NCBI RefSeq assembly: GCF_039536765.1
Contig: NZ_BAAAZF010000001.1
Coordinates: 186,001-250,000 of the forward strand
Source of the DNA: Parerythrobacter jejuensis
Lineage (GTDB): Bacteria > Pseudomonadota > Alphaproteobacteria > Sphingomonadales > Sphingomonadaceae
DNA length: 64,000 bases
Direction: 5' to 3'
In this document: positions 1 through 9,025 of the stretch, one piece after another
How the letters are laid out: each line of letters opens with the position of its first letter
How positions within the stretch are numbered: position 1 is the first letter of the stretch
Notes under the pieces: generated by a model
What the model was told of the DNA's origin: nothing
What the model saw: only the letters and a program-made list of their open reading frames with translations
Databases searched by the model: none
Position numbers and translations under genes: made by a program

Positions 1-1
1 C

Positions 2-298
2 GATAGCGGCGCAGCTTTGCGGGCAGCGGAGATGAATTGTGATGCCCTGCTGAAGGGTACGAGTGTTGACGGGGTCTATGACAGTGATCCCAAGAGCAAC
101 CCGGATGCCATCCGCTATGAAACCGTCAGCTTCGGCCGCGTCCTGGCCGATAATTTGAGAGTTATGGATGCTTCTGCCGTCGCGCTGTGCCGCGACAATG
201 ACATTCCCATCCTTGTCTTCTCCATCCGTGAGCAAGGCAATCTGGCGCGGGTCTTGTCAGGCGAGGGTGTCCAGACCATCGTACAAAAGGAAGACTGA
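2..298 (+). CDS. pyrH: UMP kinase, C-terminal part (cut by window edge)
   Basis: This open frame runs in from the window edge and ends at TGA 296-298, so only the last 98 codons are visible. The residues match the C-terminal third of bacterial UMP kinase (amino acid kinase fold): a [11 protein letters not shown] segment that shapes the nucleotide site, then a region ending in a short beta strand with VSGEG-like glycines. UMP kinase phosphorylates UMP to UDP in pyrimidine nucleotide synthesis. It sits 3 bases upstream of frr, the usual pyrH-frr order, so the two are probably co-transcribed. The N-terminus and Walker-like lysine lie outside the window. Confidence 0.93.
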   Translation, partial: DSGAALRAAEMNCDALLKGTSVDGVYDSDPKSNPDAIRYETVSFGRVLADNLRVMDASAVALCRDNDIPILVFSIREQGNLARVLSGEGVQTIVQKED

Positions 299-301
299 GC
301 A

Positions 302-859
302 ATGGCAAGATATGACAAAGCCGATATCGAACGACGGATGAACGGCGCAGTAGAAAGCCTCAAGGGCGACCTTTCCGGCCTTCGCACCGGCCGTGCGAAC
401 GTATCACTGCTCGATCCCGTCGTGTGCGAAGTCTATGGCGCGATGATGCCGCTCAATCAGGTCGCGACGGTCTCTGCGCCCGAACCGCGGATGTTGAGCG
501 TGCAGGTCTGGGACAAGGCCAATGTCACTGCGGTCGAAAAAGGCATTGCCCACGCCAATCTGGGTCTCAACCCGATGATCGATGGCCAGAGCGTCCGCCT
601 TCCCATGCCCGATCTGACCGAAGAGCGGCGCAAGGAACTGGCCAAGCTGGCCGGCAAATATGCCGAGAACGCCAAGATCGCTATCCGCAACGTGCGCCGT
701 GACGGGATGGAAGCGCTCAAGGACGACGAGAAGGCGAAGGAAATTTCCGAGGACGAACGCAAGCGTCATGAAGATGATGTCCAGAAGCTGACCGACAAAT
801 ATGTCGCTGAAACGGACACCGCTGCCGAGGCGAAGGAAAAGGAAATCATGACGCAGTGA
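302..859 (+). CDS. frr: Ribosome recycling factor
   Basis: This 185-residue protein has exactly the family length and splits post-termination ribosomes with EF-G. Diagnostic stretches are GLRTGRA near residue 26, the [13 protein letters not shown] region near residue 100, and the helix with IRNVRRD near residue 127. The ATG at 302 follows the pyrH stop by three bases, and the ribosome-binding purines (aaaaggaag) lie inside the end of pyrH. Coding continues into uppS after a short gap, so this is the second gene of the pyrH-frr-uppS-cdsA-dxr-rseP run. Confidence 0.98.
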   Translation: MARYDKADIERRMNGAVESLKGDLSGLRTGRANVSLLDPVVCEVYGAMMPLNQVATVSAPEPRMLSVQVWDKANVTAVEKGIAHANLGLNPMIDGQSVRLPMPDLTEERRKELAKLAGKYAENAKIAIRNVRRDGMEALKDDEKAKEISEDERKRHEDDVQKLTDKYVAETDTAAEAKEKEIMTQ

Positions 860-884
860 CGGCTTGCGAACCGGGGGAGAGCTC

Positions 885-1568
885 GTGAGCGAGACCGAAA
901 ATCGCGCACGTCATGTCGCGATCATCATGGACGGGAACGGGCGCTGGGCGAAGCGCAAGCACCTGCCGCGTGCAATGGGGCATCGTCAGGGCGTCGAAGC
1001 GGTGCGCAAACTGGTTCGCAGTGTTGAACCGATGGGCCTGGACTGCCTGACACTTTACGCCTTCTCGTCGGAGAACTGGAAGCGACCCGACGAGGAAGTC
1101 GATGACCTGATGAATCTGATGCGCAAGTTCATCAAATCAGACTTGCCAGAGTTTATCGCCAACGACGTCAAACTCCACATTATCGGCGACTGGCGTGGAT
1201 TGGCGCCGGATATCGTCGCAATGCTGGAAGATGCGCTCGAGCAGACTGCAAAGGGCGCACGGACTCTTGCCGTGGCGCTCAATTACGGCGGCCAGAGCGA
1301 GCTGGTGCACGCCGCAAAGCTGGCGGCACAGGGTGGAGAGATCACCGAAGAATCGATCGAGGCGAATCTGTTTACGGCTGGTCTGCCCCCGCTGGACCTG
1401 CTGATCCGCACCAGTGGCGAAGTGCGCTTGTCCAATTTCCTGTTGTGGCAATGTGCCTATGCGGAAATGCTGTTTGTCGATACGCTATGGCCTGATTTTA
1501 CTCCGGAGCATCTGCAACAGGCGCTCGACAATTTTGCCAGCCGGGAGAGGCGCTATGGCGGACGTTGA
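885..1568 (+). CDS. uppS: Isoprenyl (undecaprenyl) diphosphate synthase
   Basis: Cis-prenyltransferase that elongates farnesyl diphosphate to the C55 carrier lipid used for peptidoglycan and polysaccharide synthesis. The N-terminal motif IIMDGNGRWAK contains the catalytic Asp (D16 from this start), followed by the conserved GH/R substrate loop and the C-terminal RER-YGG end. I chose GTG 885 because a strong gggggaga Shine-Dalgarno lies about 6 bases upstream. A TTG at 864 would add seven residues that are not typical of the family. The 3' end overlaps cdsA by 14 bases. Length from 885 is 227 residues, normal for the family. Confidence 0.95.
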   Translation: MSETENRARHVAIIMDGNGRWAKRKHLPRAMGHRQGVEAVRKLVRSVEPMGLDCLTLYAFSSENWKRPDEEVDDLMNLMRKFIKSDLPEFIANDVKLHIIGDWRGLAPDIVAMLEDALEQTAKGARTLAVALNYGGQSELVHAAKLAAQGGEITEESIEANLFTAGLPPLDLLIRTSGEVRLSNFLLWQCAYAEMLFVDTLWPDFTPEHLQQALDNFASRERRYGGR

Positions 1569-2268
1569 GACCATTTTAGCCCCGAAAAAGTCGGATTTGC
1601 CGGTGCGGATAGTCTCTGCAGTGGTCATGCTAGCAATCCTCGGGGTTGCGCTCTGGCTCAACAATCCCGTCAAGATGTGGCTGATCGTTATTGTTGCCCT
1701 TGTTTGCTTTGTCGAATTTGTACTGCTGGTGACAAAGGCGACCCAGAATGTGCCGTTCCGGCTCGCAGGGATTCTCGCAGGTGCCGTCTATATCGGGTTG
1801 GCGGGAGTCACGATGGTCAACCTGCAGCTGCAAGCCTTCGGTGCAGCTATCGGCGCGGTCGTATTCACCGATGTGTTCGCCTATTTCACGGGCCGAGCAA
1901 TCGGAGGCCCCAAGATTGCACCCAGTATCAGCCCGTCCAAGACCTGGGCAGGCCTGATCGGAGGCATGATCGGCGCGGCCCTGTTTATGGTTTGCCTGGG
2001 GATCGTCCACTTCTCGGTCCAGGGTTATACGCTCGCTGATATGGGCGCAGAGCTGCCGATTGAATTCGGCACGATCATGTTGGTCGGGGCCGGGCTGGCA
2101 GTTGTCGCTCAGATGGGCGACTTTTTCGAAAGCTGGCTCAAGCGCAAGGCGGACGTGAAGGATTCGTCCAAGCTGATCCCGGGTCATGGCGGTGTGTTCG
2201 ACCGCATCGACGGCCTGCTCCCGGTAAGCATTGTCGTCGGCACACTCGCCAACCTCTTCGGCGCTTAG
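1555..2268 (+). CDS. cdsA: Phosphatidate cytidylyltransferase
   Basis: This integral membrane enzyme makes CDP-diacylglycerol from phosphatidate and CTP, the branch point for all phospholipids. The protein is 237 residues with several hydrophobic helices. It carries the full C-terminal signature: LKRK, then KDSSKLIPGHGG, then DRIDG (about residues 198-222). ATG 1555 lies within the end of uppS behind gggagagg. Frame-compatible starts further upstream would overlap uppS extensively and add non-hydrophobic, cysteine-rich sequence that is out of character. PgsA at 28162 uses the product. Confidence 0.95.
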   Translation: MADVETILAPKKSDLPVRIVSAVVMLAILGVALWLNNPVKMWLIVIVALVCFVEFVLLVTKATQNVPFRLAGILAGAVYIGLAGVTMVNLQLQAFGAAIGAVVFTDVFAYFTGRAIGGPKIAPSISPSKTWAGLIGGMIGAALFMVCLGIVHFSVQGYTLADMGAELPIEFGTIMLVGAGLAVVAQMGDFFESWLKRKADVKDSSKLIPGHGGVFDRIDGLLPVSIVVGTLANLFGA

Positions 2269-2271
2269 GCA

Positions 2272-3426
2272 ATGCGCACCATTTCCATACTTGGCGCCAC
2301 TGGCTCTGTCGGGACGTCGACGCTTGATCTGATCCGCCGTGAAAGGGACGATTGGCGGGTTGTGGCGCTTACCGCGAATTGCAGTGCAACAGAATTGGCA
2401 AAGCTCGCCATTGAATTCAGCGCGGAAACTGCCGTGGTTGGCGATGAGACCTGCTTACCCGAACTGCGCGAGGCCCTGGCAGGAACATCGATCGAGGCAT
2501 CTGGTGGCAAACAGGCGCTGTGCGACGCCTCTGCGCGACCAGTCGACATCACGGTTGCGGCGATCGTCGGATGTGCCGGTTTGGCCCCAGTGATGGCGGC
2601 GATAGAGCAAGGTGGGACCATTGCTCTCGCTAACAAGGAAGCGCTTGTGTCTGCCGGTGAGGTGATGACCGCCGCGGTGGAACGTCATGGTGCAACCTTG
2701 CTGCCGGTCGATTCCGAGCACAACGCGATTTTCCAGTGCTTGCAAGGCAACTCGATCGAAGATGTGCGCTGGATCACGTTGACGGCGAGCGGTGGCCCTC
2801 TGCGCACTCTTTCCGCAGAGCAACTGGAAACCGTGACGCCTGAACAGGCGGTGGCGCATCCCAACTGGGATATGGGGGCCAAAATCAGCGTCGATTCCGC
2901 GACCATGATGAACAAGGGGCTCGAATTCATCGAGGCCTATCACCTGTTCCCGGTCGGGCTCGATAGGCTGCGGATCGTGGTGCATCCGCAAAGCGTGATC
3001 CACTCGATGGTCGAATATCGCGATGGATCGACGCTCGCCCAACTTGGCCCTTCCGACATGAAAGTGCCGATTGCGTCTTGCCTTGCCTGGCCGGCACGGA
3101 TGGAAACAGGGTGCGAAGCGCTTGATCTGGCCGCCATTGGCGAGTTGAGCTTCTTCAATCCCGATGAAGTTCGCTTCCCGGCGACCCGCCTTGCCCGGGA
3201 GGCCGCCCATCACGGCGGTGCAGCGCCTGCGGTGCTCAATGCTGCCAATGAAGTGGCGGTGGCGGCATTCCTGGCCGGTCAGATAGCGTTCACGCGCATC
3301 GCTCTATCTGTCGAAACCATCCTCAATGATACTGAAATTCCGTCCGCGCTGACTTCGCTTGATGATGTCCTTGCGCTAGACACGATGACGCGGGAGCGCA
3401 CGGGCGCCTTGCTGGAGAGAGTCTGA
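2272..3426 (+). CDS. dxr: 1-deoxy-D-xylulose 5-phosphate reductoisomerase
   Basis: Second enzyme of the MEP isoprenoid pathway. It converts DXP to MEP with NADPH and a divalent metal. The N-terminus carries the Rossmann signature GATGSVG. The middle carries ALANKEALV and the metal-binding DSEHNAIFQ segment, and later come the conserved GGP and SATMMNKGLE/IEA stretches. At 384 residues the length is normal. It lies 3 bases after cdsA. Its products feed uppS, which sits in the same operon, so carrier-lipid supply is encoded together. Confidence 0.97.
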   Translation: MRTISILGATGSVGTSTLDLIRRERDDWRVVALTANCSATELAKLAIEFSAETAVVGDETCLPELREALAGTSIEASGGKQALCDASARPVDITVAAIVGCAGLAPVMAAIEQGGTIALANKEALVSAGEVMTAAVERHGATLLPVDSEHNAIFQCLQGNSIEDVRWITLTASGGPLRTLSAEQLETVTPEQAVAHPNWDMGAKISVDSATMMNKGLEFIEAYHLFPVGLDRLRIVVHPQSVIHSMVEYRDGSTLAQLGPSDMKVPIASCLAWPARMETGCEALDLAAIGELSFFNPDEVRFPATRLAREAAHHGGAAPAVLNAANEVAVAAFLAGQIAFTRIALSVETILNDTEIPSALTSLDDVLALDTMTRERTGALLERV

Positions 3427-3429
3427 ACA

Positions 3430-4545
3430 ATGTTCGAATCGCCCCCTTTTTGGATGTGGATCGTCGGATTCCTGCTGTTGCTGGGGCCGCTGGTGACCAT
3501 CCACGAGCTGGGCCACTATCTTGTCGGCAGATGGTTTGGCGTGAAAGCAGAGGCCTTCTCGATTGGCTTCGGCAAGGAAATTGCGGGATATACCGACAAA
3601 CGCGGCACGCGGTGGAAGCTCTCTGCACTGCCGCTTGGCGGATATGTCCAGTTCAAAGGGGATATGAACCCCGCTAGTATCCCGGATGCAGAAGCTGCCG
3701 AACAAATGGATCCGCAGGAGCGGGAAGGGGCGTTCCAGTTTGCCGCCCTGTGGAAGCGGGCGCTGATTGTTTTCGCCGGCCCGGCCACGAATATCATCGT
3801 TACGTTGGCAATTTTTGCGTCCTTCAACCTGGCCTATGGCAAGTTTGAAGCGTCCAACGAAATTGGCGGTTTCGCCGAGAACTCGGTGGCACAGGTGGCT
3901 GGCCTGGAGCTGGGTGACAAGATCGTTGCAATCGATGGCGAAGCGACGCCCGCCTTTGCCGAAATCAGCAAGCGCGTTTTGATGTATCCGGGCGAAACCA
4001 TTGATATCACGATTGAACGCGATGGTTCGGTGATGACTTTGCCGGTCACTATCGGTGACGTGACGGAGACGGACAGGTTCGGCAATGAATCGCGTATCGG
4101 GCGCCTTGGGGTCATGTCCGGCTCACCAAAAATCACCGAGCTTGGTGCTGGTGAAGCGCTCGCCCTGTCATGGCAGCAGACTGTCGATCTGACGAACATG
4201 ATGGTGACAGGCATCAAGCAGATCATCGTCGGGGATCGCTCGGTCAAGGAACTGGGCGGTCCGATCAAAATCGCCAAATATTCGGGTGAGCAGCTCAGCC
4301 TGGGGTGGCCTGCCTTTGTCAGCTTTGCTGCGCTGATCTCGCTTAACTTGGCATTCATCAACCTCCTGCCAATTCCGGCGCTCGACGGCGGGCACCTGGC
4401 CTTCTACGCAGCAGAGGCTGTCCGTAGGAAACCGGTGGGTCCGCGGGGAATGGAATTGGCGTATCGCACCGGCATGGCCCTCGTGCTCATGTTGATGCTT
4501 TTCGTCACCTTTAACGATCTGGCGTCGCTATCACTGTTCGGGTGA
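3430..4545 (+). CDS. rseP: Site-2 intramembrane metalloprotease RseP
   Basis: Membrane zinc protease that cuts transmembrane substrates such as anti-sigma factors and signal-peptide remnants. The zinc motif HELGH is at residues 25-29 inside the first transmembrane helix. A PDZ domain occupies roughly residues 115-200. The distal motif LPIPALDGG, supplying the third ligand, lies near residue 315 before the last helices. The 371-residue length fits a single-PDZ alphaproteobacterial RseP. It starts 3 bases after dxr and precedes bamA, the usual order. No rseA-type partner is visible in the window. Confidence 0.95.
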   Translation: MFESPPFWMWIVGFLLLLGPLVTIHELGHYLVGRWFGVKAEAFSIGFGKEIAGYTDKRGTRWKLSALPLGGYVQFKGDMNPASIPDAEAAEQMDPQEREGAFQFAALWKRALIVFAGPATNIIVTLAIFASFNLAYGKFEASNEIGGFAENSVAQVAGLELGDKIVAIDGEATPAFAEISKRVLMYPGETIDITIERDGSVMTLPVTIGDVTETDRFGNESRIGRLGVMSGSPKITELGAGEALALSWQQTVDLTNMMVTGIKQIIVGDRSVKELGGPIKIAKYSGEQLSLGWPAFVSFAALISLNLAFINLLPIPALDGGHLAFYAAEAVRRKPVGPRGMELAYRTGMALVLMLMLFVTFNDLASLSLFG

Positions 4546-4607
4546 TAGTGGGGGACAGGTAGGGAATGAGAGCCTGAATCTAGACGCTATTGCTTGATCG
4601 GGGGCGA

Positions 4608-4654
4608 CGCATCGGGCACAGGGCGGCGGATCGATCGATCCGGCAACCGATGCG
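4608..4654. repeat. Nested inverted repeat in the rseP-bamA gap
   Basis: Outer arms cgcatcgg (4608-4615) and ccgatgcg (4647-4654) enclose a perfect 16-base palindrome at 4627-4642 built from three overlapping GATC units. The element can fold into a long hairpin. It lacks a T-run, so it is not a simple terminator. Position, about 55 bases before bamA, suggests an mRNA leader structure or a protein site, but neither is shown by sequence alone. Confidence 0.45.
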
Positions 4655-4708
4655 CCAAGCAGGCGATGATCCGGGCCGGACAGAAATTGGACGGGACATC
4701 TTTTCGCA

Positions 4709-7408
4709 ATGAATGGCACCGATATGGGTTGCGAGCCTGTTTCGCGTAAGAAATCGGCTCCTAAGAGCCAGTGGGCTCTGGCCTTGCTTTCCAGCACTGT
4801 TCTGGCTGGCTTGCCGGTTGGCGCTTTGGCTCAGGATGCAACCGCGGCACCGCCCGCAACAGCGGAGACGCAGCCTACGCCGGCACCCACGCCCCAGCGG
4901 GATGTGATCCGGAGCATTGCGGTGCAGGGCGCGCAGCGTCTCGAGCCGCAAACGATCCTGACTTACATCAATTTGCGCCCGGGGCAGGAATACACCCAGG
5001 TCGCAGCCGACCAAGCGCTGAAGGACTTGTACGCGACCGAGCTGTTCTCGACTGCAAGTGTCCGGAACAATGGCGGCAATGTGGTGATCGACATCGTCGA
5101 GAACCCGGTCATCAACCGGATTATCCTGGAAGGGAACAAGCGGCTCAAGAACGACAAGATCGTTCCTGAGATCAAGCTGGCCCCGCGCCAGATCTTCACG
5201 CGCTCCAAAGTGCGCGCTGACGTCGCCCGCATTATCGAGTTGTACAAGCGTCAGGGGCGTTTCGCCGCCACTGTTGAACCAAAGACTGTTCAACTGAGCC
5301 AGAACCGGGTCGATCTCGTGTTCGAGATCAGCGAAGGGCCCAAGTCCAAAGTCCGGCAGATCAACATCATCGGCAATGATGTGTTCTCCGATGGCAAGCT
5401 GCGTGGCGAAATGGTCACCAAGCAGGCCCGCCTGACCAGCTTCTTCAGTTCTAACACCAGTTATGACCCAGACCGGTTGGCATTCGACCAGCAGAAGTTG
5501 CGCGAATTCTACCTGACCGAAGGTTATGTCGATTTCCGCGTTGTTTCGGCGGTTGCCGAACTGACGCCGGACAAGCGCGACTTCATCATCACTTACGTGG
5601 TGGAAGAGGGCGAGCGCTACAAGTTTGGCGACGTCACGGTCGATAGCAGCCTGCGCGACTTTGACAGCGACGCGATGACCAGCAATCTCGCGATCGAAAC
5701 CGGCGAGTGGTACGATGCGAAACGCATCGAGGATATCGTCGAGCAATTGACAGAGCTGGCCGGTACTTTTGGTTACGCCTTCGCCGATGTGCGTCCGCAA
5801 TTCACCCGCAACAAAGACGATTTGACCATGGACGTGGTGCTTGCGATCCGGGAAGCGGATCGCACCTATGTCGAGCGGATCGACGTCAACGGCAACACTC
5901 TGACGCAGGACAAGGTCATCCGCCGGGAATTCCGTCTGGCCGAGGGTGATGCCTTCAACTCGATCGGGGTCAAGCGTTCGACCAACCGGATCAACTCGCT
6001 GGGCTTCTTCCAGGAACAGTTCGAAATCGAGCAGAAGGAATCGGTCGATCCGGACCGGATCATCCTCGAGGCGAATGTTGAAGAGCAACCGACCGGCGAA
6101 TTGCAACTTTCTGCGGGCTTCTCCTCGATCGAAAGCTTCCTGCTATCAGCCTCTATCCGCCAGCGGAATTTCCGCGGTCGGGGGCAGACTGTTGGTGCAT
6201 CGGTCCAATGGTCACGCTTTTCGCGCTCGTTCAACCTGAGCTTCACCGAGCCGTATGTATTCGACCGGAATATTTCGGCTGGTATCGATCTCTATCGGCG
6301 TGACTTCAACAGCTTCAATTTCACCGGCAATGATCGCAACACGACCTACGAACAGTCGACCACAGGTGGCTCGTTGCGTCTCGGCGTTCCACTAACCGAG
6401 TATATTTCACTTATCGGCAGCTATACGCTGAACTTTGACGACATCACGCTCGACGAGAACACCTTCTTCTCCGACTTCGATGGCGATGGGGTCAGCACCT
6501 GTGAACCGCTTCTCGCCGGTCGCTTCCTGTGTGACGTAATCGGCAGCCGGACGAGCTCGATCCTCGGTGTGAACCTGATTTATGACGCGCTGAACAGTCG
6601 GTTTCGCCCGACCCGCGGCGAACAGCTGACCCTGAGTGTCGACTATGCCGGCCTTGGTGGATCGGTGAATTACATCAAGGCGCGCGCCAAGGCCGCGAAA
6701 TACTGGCAAGTACTGGGTGACTTCGTGTTCTCGCTCTCTGCCGAAGGTGGTTACATCAAGGGTCTGGAAGACCGTGGTGGCCCGGGTGTCGATGATGTCC
6801 GCCTGGTCGACCGTTTCTTCCTTGGTGAGCCGCAGATCCGTGGCTTCGATATTCGCGGTGTGGGCCCACGTGTTCTGCGCCAACCGATCATCGATGATGG
6901 CACGGGCAATCCGCTCGTGATCACCGATCGGGACCGGGTCGCGGATGATGCCATTGGCGGCAACGCGTATTATCTTGGCCGTGCAGAGCTGGAAATCCCG
7001 CTGGGGTCAGGTGCGCGTGAATTGGGCCTGCGGCCATCGATTTTCCTCGATGTCGGCGCCTTGTTCAATGTGACGACTCCGGTTCTGCAGCAAAGCCCGT
7101 TCCCGGGTGGTTTGAGCTTCCAATTGCGCGATGGCGATGGCAATCCGCTGTTCGTCACAGCAGCGGGTCTTCCAACCCTCGATACAGTTGACGCGAACGG
7201 CAATCCGCTGTCGCCGCTGAATCGCACTATCGATCCTTTCCAGGAAGTCTTCCTGGGTGATTCCGCAGCGCCGCGCGTTGCTCTCGGGATCGGTGTGAAC
7301 TGGAATTCACCCTTCGGTCCGTTCCGGATCGACTTTGCCCATGTGCTGAAGAAGCAGCCGGGTGATGATACCAAGACACTTTCCTTCAATGTAGGAACAC
7401 AATTCTAA
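4709..7408 (+). CDS. bamA: Outer membrane protein assembly factor BamA
   Basis: Omp85-family insertase, the core of the beta-barrel assembly machine. At 899 residues it is longer than the E. coli protein. It has a signal peptide (hydrophobic stretch about residues 22-38, cleavage near ALA-Q), a Pro/Ala/Thr-rich linker, then POTRA domains to about residue 420. A 16-strand barrel follows and ends in a C-terminal phenylalanine (VGTQF). Ribosome-binding purines before ATG 4709 are weak, and ATG 4724 is an in-frame alternative that keeps the signal peptide. The stop overlaps the skp start by one base (TAATG), indicating coupled translation. Confidence 0.96.
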   Translation: MNGTDMGCEPVSRKKSAPKSQWALALLSSTVLAGLPVGALAQDATAAPPATAETQPTPAPTPQRDVIRSIAVQGAQRLEPQTILTYINLRPGQEYTQVAADQALKDLYATELFSTASVRNNGGNVVIDIVENPVINRIILEGNKRLKNDKIVPEIKLAPRQIFTRSKVRADVARIIELYKRQGRFAATVEPKTVQLSQNRVDLVFEISEGPKSKVRQINIIGNDVFSDGKLRGEMVTKQARLTSFFSSNTSYDPDRLAFDQQKLREFYLTEGYVDFRVVSAVAELTPDKRDFIITYVVEEGERYKFGDVTVDSSLRDFDSDAMTSNLAIETGEWYDAKRIEDIVEQLTELAGTFGYAFADVRPQFTRNKDDLTMDVVLAIREADRTYVERIDVNGNTLTQDKVIRREFRLAEGDAFNSIGVKRSTNRINSLGFFQEQFEIEQKESVDPDRIILEANVEEQPTGELQLSAGFSSIESFLLSASIRQRNFRGRGQTVGASVQWSRFSRSFNLSFTEPYVFDRNISAGIDLYRRDFNSFNFTGNDRNTTYEQSTTGGSLRLGVPLTEYISLIGSYTLNFDDITLDENTFFSDFDGDGVSTCEPLLAGRFLCDVIGSRTSSILGVNLIYDALNSRFRPTRGEQLTLSVDYAGLGGSVNYIKARAKAAKYWQVLGDFVFSLSAEGGYIKGLEDRGGPGVDDVRLVDRFFLGEPQIRGFDIRGVGPRVLRQPIIDDGTGNPLVITDRDRVADDAIGGNAYYLGRAELEIPLGSGARELGLRPSIFLDVGALFNVTTPVLQQSPFPGGLSFQLRDGDGNPLFVTAAGLPTLDTVDANGNPLSPLNRTIDPFQEVFLGDSAAPRVALGIGVNWNSPFGPFRIDFAHVLKKQPGDDTKTLSFNVGTQF

Positions 7409-8097
7409 TGAAACAGCTTCTCAAGCCCGTCCTGGCTCTCGGCCTGATGACCGCCTCGGCTACCGCTATCACGGCTCCGGCCATGGCCCAGCAGGCGCAG
7501 GGCGTCGCCGTGGTCAACATTCCTGCCGTGGTGGCGAATTCGAACGCGTATCAGACGGCCCAGCAGCAACGCCAGACGACTTATGCTGCCCAGATCCAAC
7601 AGGCCGAAACCCGACAGCAGCAGATTTCTGCGCAGCTCAAGCCGCTAGTCGACAAGTTCAATGCCGACCGTCAGGCCGCGACTCCGGATCGCGCTTCGCT
7701 GCAACAGCAGGCAGGCCAGATCCAACAGATCGAACAGGCAGGCCAGCGCGAGCTCCAGCAGATCCTGGCACCTGTGGTCGCCAGCCAGACTTACGTTAAC
7801 GAGCAGATCGAAGACCGTCTCGACGAGGCCGTCCAGGCTGCCGCGACGAAGAATAACGTCACACTGGTTCTCAGCGCGTCGAATGGCCAGATCCTGTTTG
7901 CCGGACCCACGCATAACTTGAACCAGCAGGTTCTTGCGGAGCTCAACACGCTCCTGCCGGCCGCAGCGCTGGTTCCGCCACAGGGTTGGCTGCCCCGTGA
8001 AATCCGTCAACAGCAGGCCGCGCAGGCCGCTGCTCAGGCACAGCAGGCAGGTACAGCGCCGGCAGCGCCGGCGCAGCAACAGCCGACCGGCCGCTAA
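7408..8097 (+). CDS. skp: Periplasmic OmpH/Skp-family chaperone
   Basis: This 229-residue exported protein has a clear signal peptide (MKQLLK start, cleavage near AMA-Q), then VNIPAVVANS, the conserved opening strand of the OmpH family. Long Gln/Ala-rich helices predicted to form the tentacle coiled coil follow. The C-terminal 45 residues are an extra Gln/Ala/Pro-rich tail. Skp holds unfolded outer membrane proteins for delivery to BamA, which is encoded immediately upstream with a one-base overlap. Confidence 0.88.
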   Translation: MKQLLKPVLALGLMTASATAITAPAMAQQAQGVAVVNIPAVVANSNAYQTAQQQRQTTYAAQIQQAETRQQQISAQLKPLVDKFNADRQAATPDRASLQQQAGQIQQIEQAGQRELQQILAPVVASQTYVNEQIEDRLDEAVQAAATKNNVTLVLSASNGQILFAGPTHNLNQQVLAELNTLLPAAALVPPQGWLPREIRQQQAAQAAAQAQQAGTAPAAPAQQQPTGR

Positions 8098-8121
8098 ATC
8101 ACACGATCAGGGGGCAGGGGA

Positions 8122-8577
8122 ATGAGCGAGCAAGACGCTTACGATATCCAACGGGTGCTCAAGGCGCTCCCGCATCGCTATCCCCTGCTTCTGGTCGATC
8201 GGGTGAAGTCGCTCGAGCTTGGTGAACGCATTCACGCTGTCAAAGGCGTGACGATGAACGAAGAGTTCTTTCAGGGACACTTCCCTGGCGCGCCCATCAT
8301 GCCCGGAGTCCTTCAGATCGAAGCGATGGCGCAGGCGGCTGCAATCCTGGGGATTGAGACGCTGGAATTGGCCGGGACAGGCAAGTTGGTCTTCTTCATG
8401 GGGATCGACAATGCCAAGTTCCGCAAGCCGGTAACGCCGGGTTGCTTGCTCGATCTGGAAGTGGAATTTCTCCAGAAACGCAGCCGCGTCTACAAGTTCA
8501 AGGGCAAGGCGAGCGTAGAAGGCGTCACTACGAGCGAAGCCGAATTCACGGCAATGATTGGCGATCCGCCGTCCTGA
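8122..8577 (+). CDS. fabZ: 3-hydroxyacyl-ACP dehydratase FabZ
   Basis: Hot-dog fold dehydratase of type II fatty acid synthesis. It removes water from 3-hydroxyacyl-ACP. The active-site His lies in [12 protein letters not shown] and the Glu in QIEAMAQ, and [11 protein letters not shown] opens the domain. The protein has 151 residues, the normal length. ATG 8122 is preceded by an aggggaa purine run. In many Proteobacteria lpxD precedes and lpxA follows fabZ. Here skp precedes and rpmE follows. Confidence 0.96.
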   Translation: MSEQDAYDIQRVLKALPHRYPLLLVDRVKSLELGERIHAVKGVTMNEEFFQGHFPGAPIMPGVLQIEAMAQAAAILGIETLELAGTGKLVFFMGIDNAKFRKPVTPGCLLDLEVEFLQKRSRVYKFKGKASVEGVTTSEAEFTAMIGDPPS

Positions 8578-8590
8578 CCGGCGGTTTCGC

Positions 8591-8619
8591 TTGATATTTG
8601 TGCGGTGCCCCTTTATGCG
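8591..8619 (+). promoter_or_regulatory. Sigma-70-like promoter for rpmE
   Basis: TTGATA at 8591-8596, a 17-base spacer, then TATGCG at 8614-8619. The predicted start lies about 56 bases before the rpmE ATG. This gives rpmE its own expression independent of the upstream envelope operon. Confidence 0.45.
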
Positions 8620-8681
8620 CGCCGCTTTCCAAAACAGCGCGTCCGGTCGGAACCGGGCACAAGCTACAAAGGACAGAGATA

Positions 8682-8906
8682 ATGAAGGCCGAAGGTCACC
8701 CCGAATACCACACCATCACGGTCAAGATGACCGATGGTACCGAATTCCAGACCCGCTCCACCTGGGGCAATGAGGGCGAAACCCTGACGCTGGAAATCGA
8801 TCCGACCAGCCACCCGGCGTGGACCGGCGGCAAACAGCAGCTTCAGGAAGGTGGCCGTGTCGCAGCCTTCAACAAGCGCTTCGGTGGGCTTTCGCTCAAG
8901 AAGTAA
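8682..8906 (+). CDS. rpmE: 50S ribosomal protein L31, zinc-free type
   Basis: Small ribosomal protein of the large subunit. From ATG 8682 it is 74 residues: an [10 protein letters not shown] start, a RSTWG motif, and the C-terminal [13 protein letters not shown] signature. The four cysteines that bind zinc in E. coli L31 are all missing, since the protein contains no Cys, so this is the C-minus form. A longer reading from 8598 would add 28 residues without similarity to L31. A strong terminator follows at 8942. Confidence 0.93.
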   Translation: MKAEGHPEYHTITVKMTDGTEFQTRSTWGNEGETLTLEIDPTSHPAWTGGKQQLQEGGRVAAFNKRFGGLSLKK

Positions 8907-8941
8907 GCTTTTTGAAGCATTTGTAGCGCGAAGTTGCATTG

Positions 8942-8970
8942 AAGGGGTGGTCCGAAGGGGCCGCCCTTTT
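8942..8970 (+). terminator. Intrinsic terminator after rpmE
   Basis: Stem arms at 8942-8953 and 8958-8968 (one bulged G, two G-U pairs) close a GAAG tetraloop and are followed by TTTT. It lies 35 bases after rpmE and before the convergent dksA-like gene, so it ends the rightward envelope operon. Confidence 0.72.
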
Positions 8971-9025
8971 CGTATGCGGATGACGCCTGCGCCGGCCGGA
9001 ATGGCTACGTGCGGAGCTTGTCGAG

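Noticed and set aside
4580-6106. Long minus-strand open frame of about 508 codons
   Set aside because: Antisense to bamA, which has signal peptide, POTRA and barrel features; the opposite frame has no recognisable domain.
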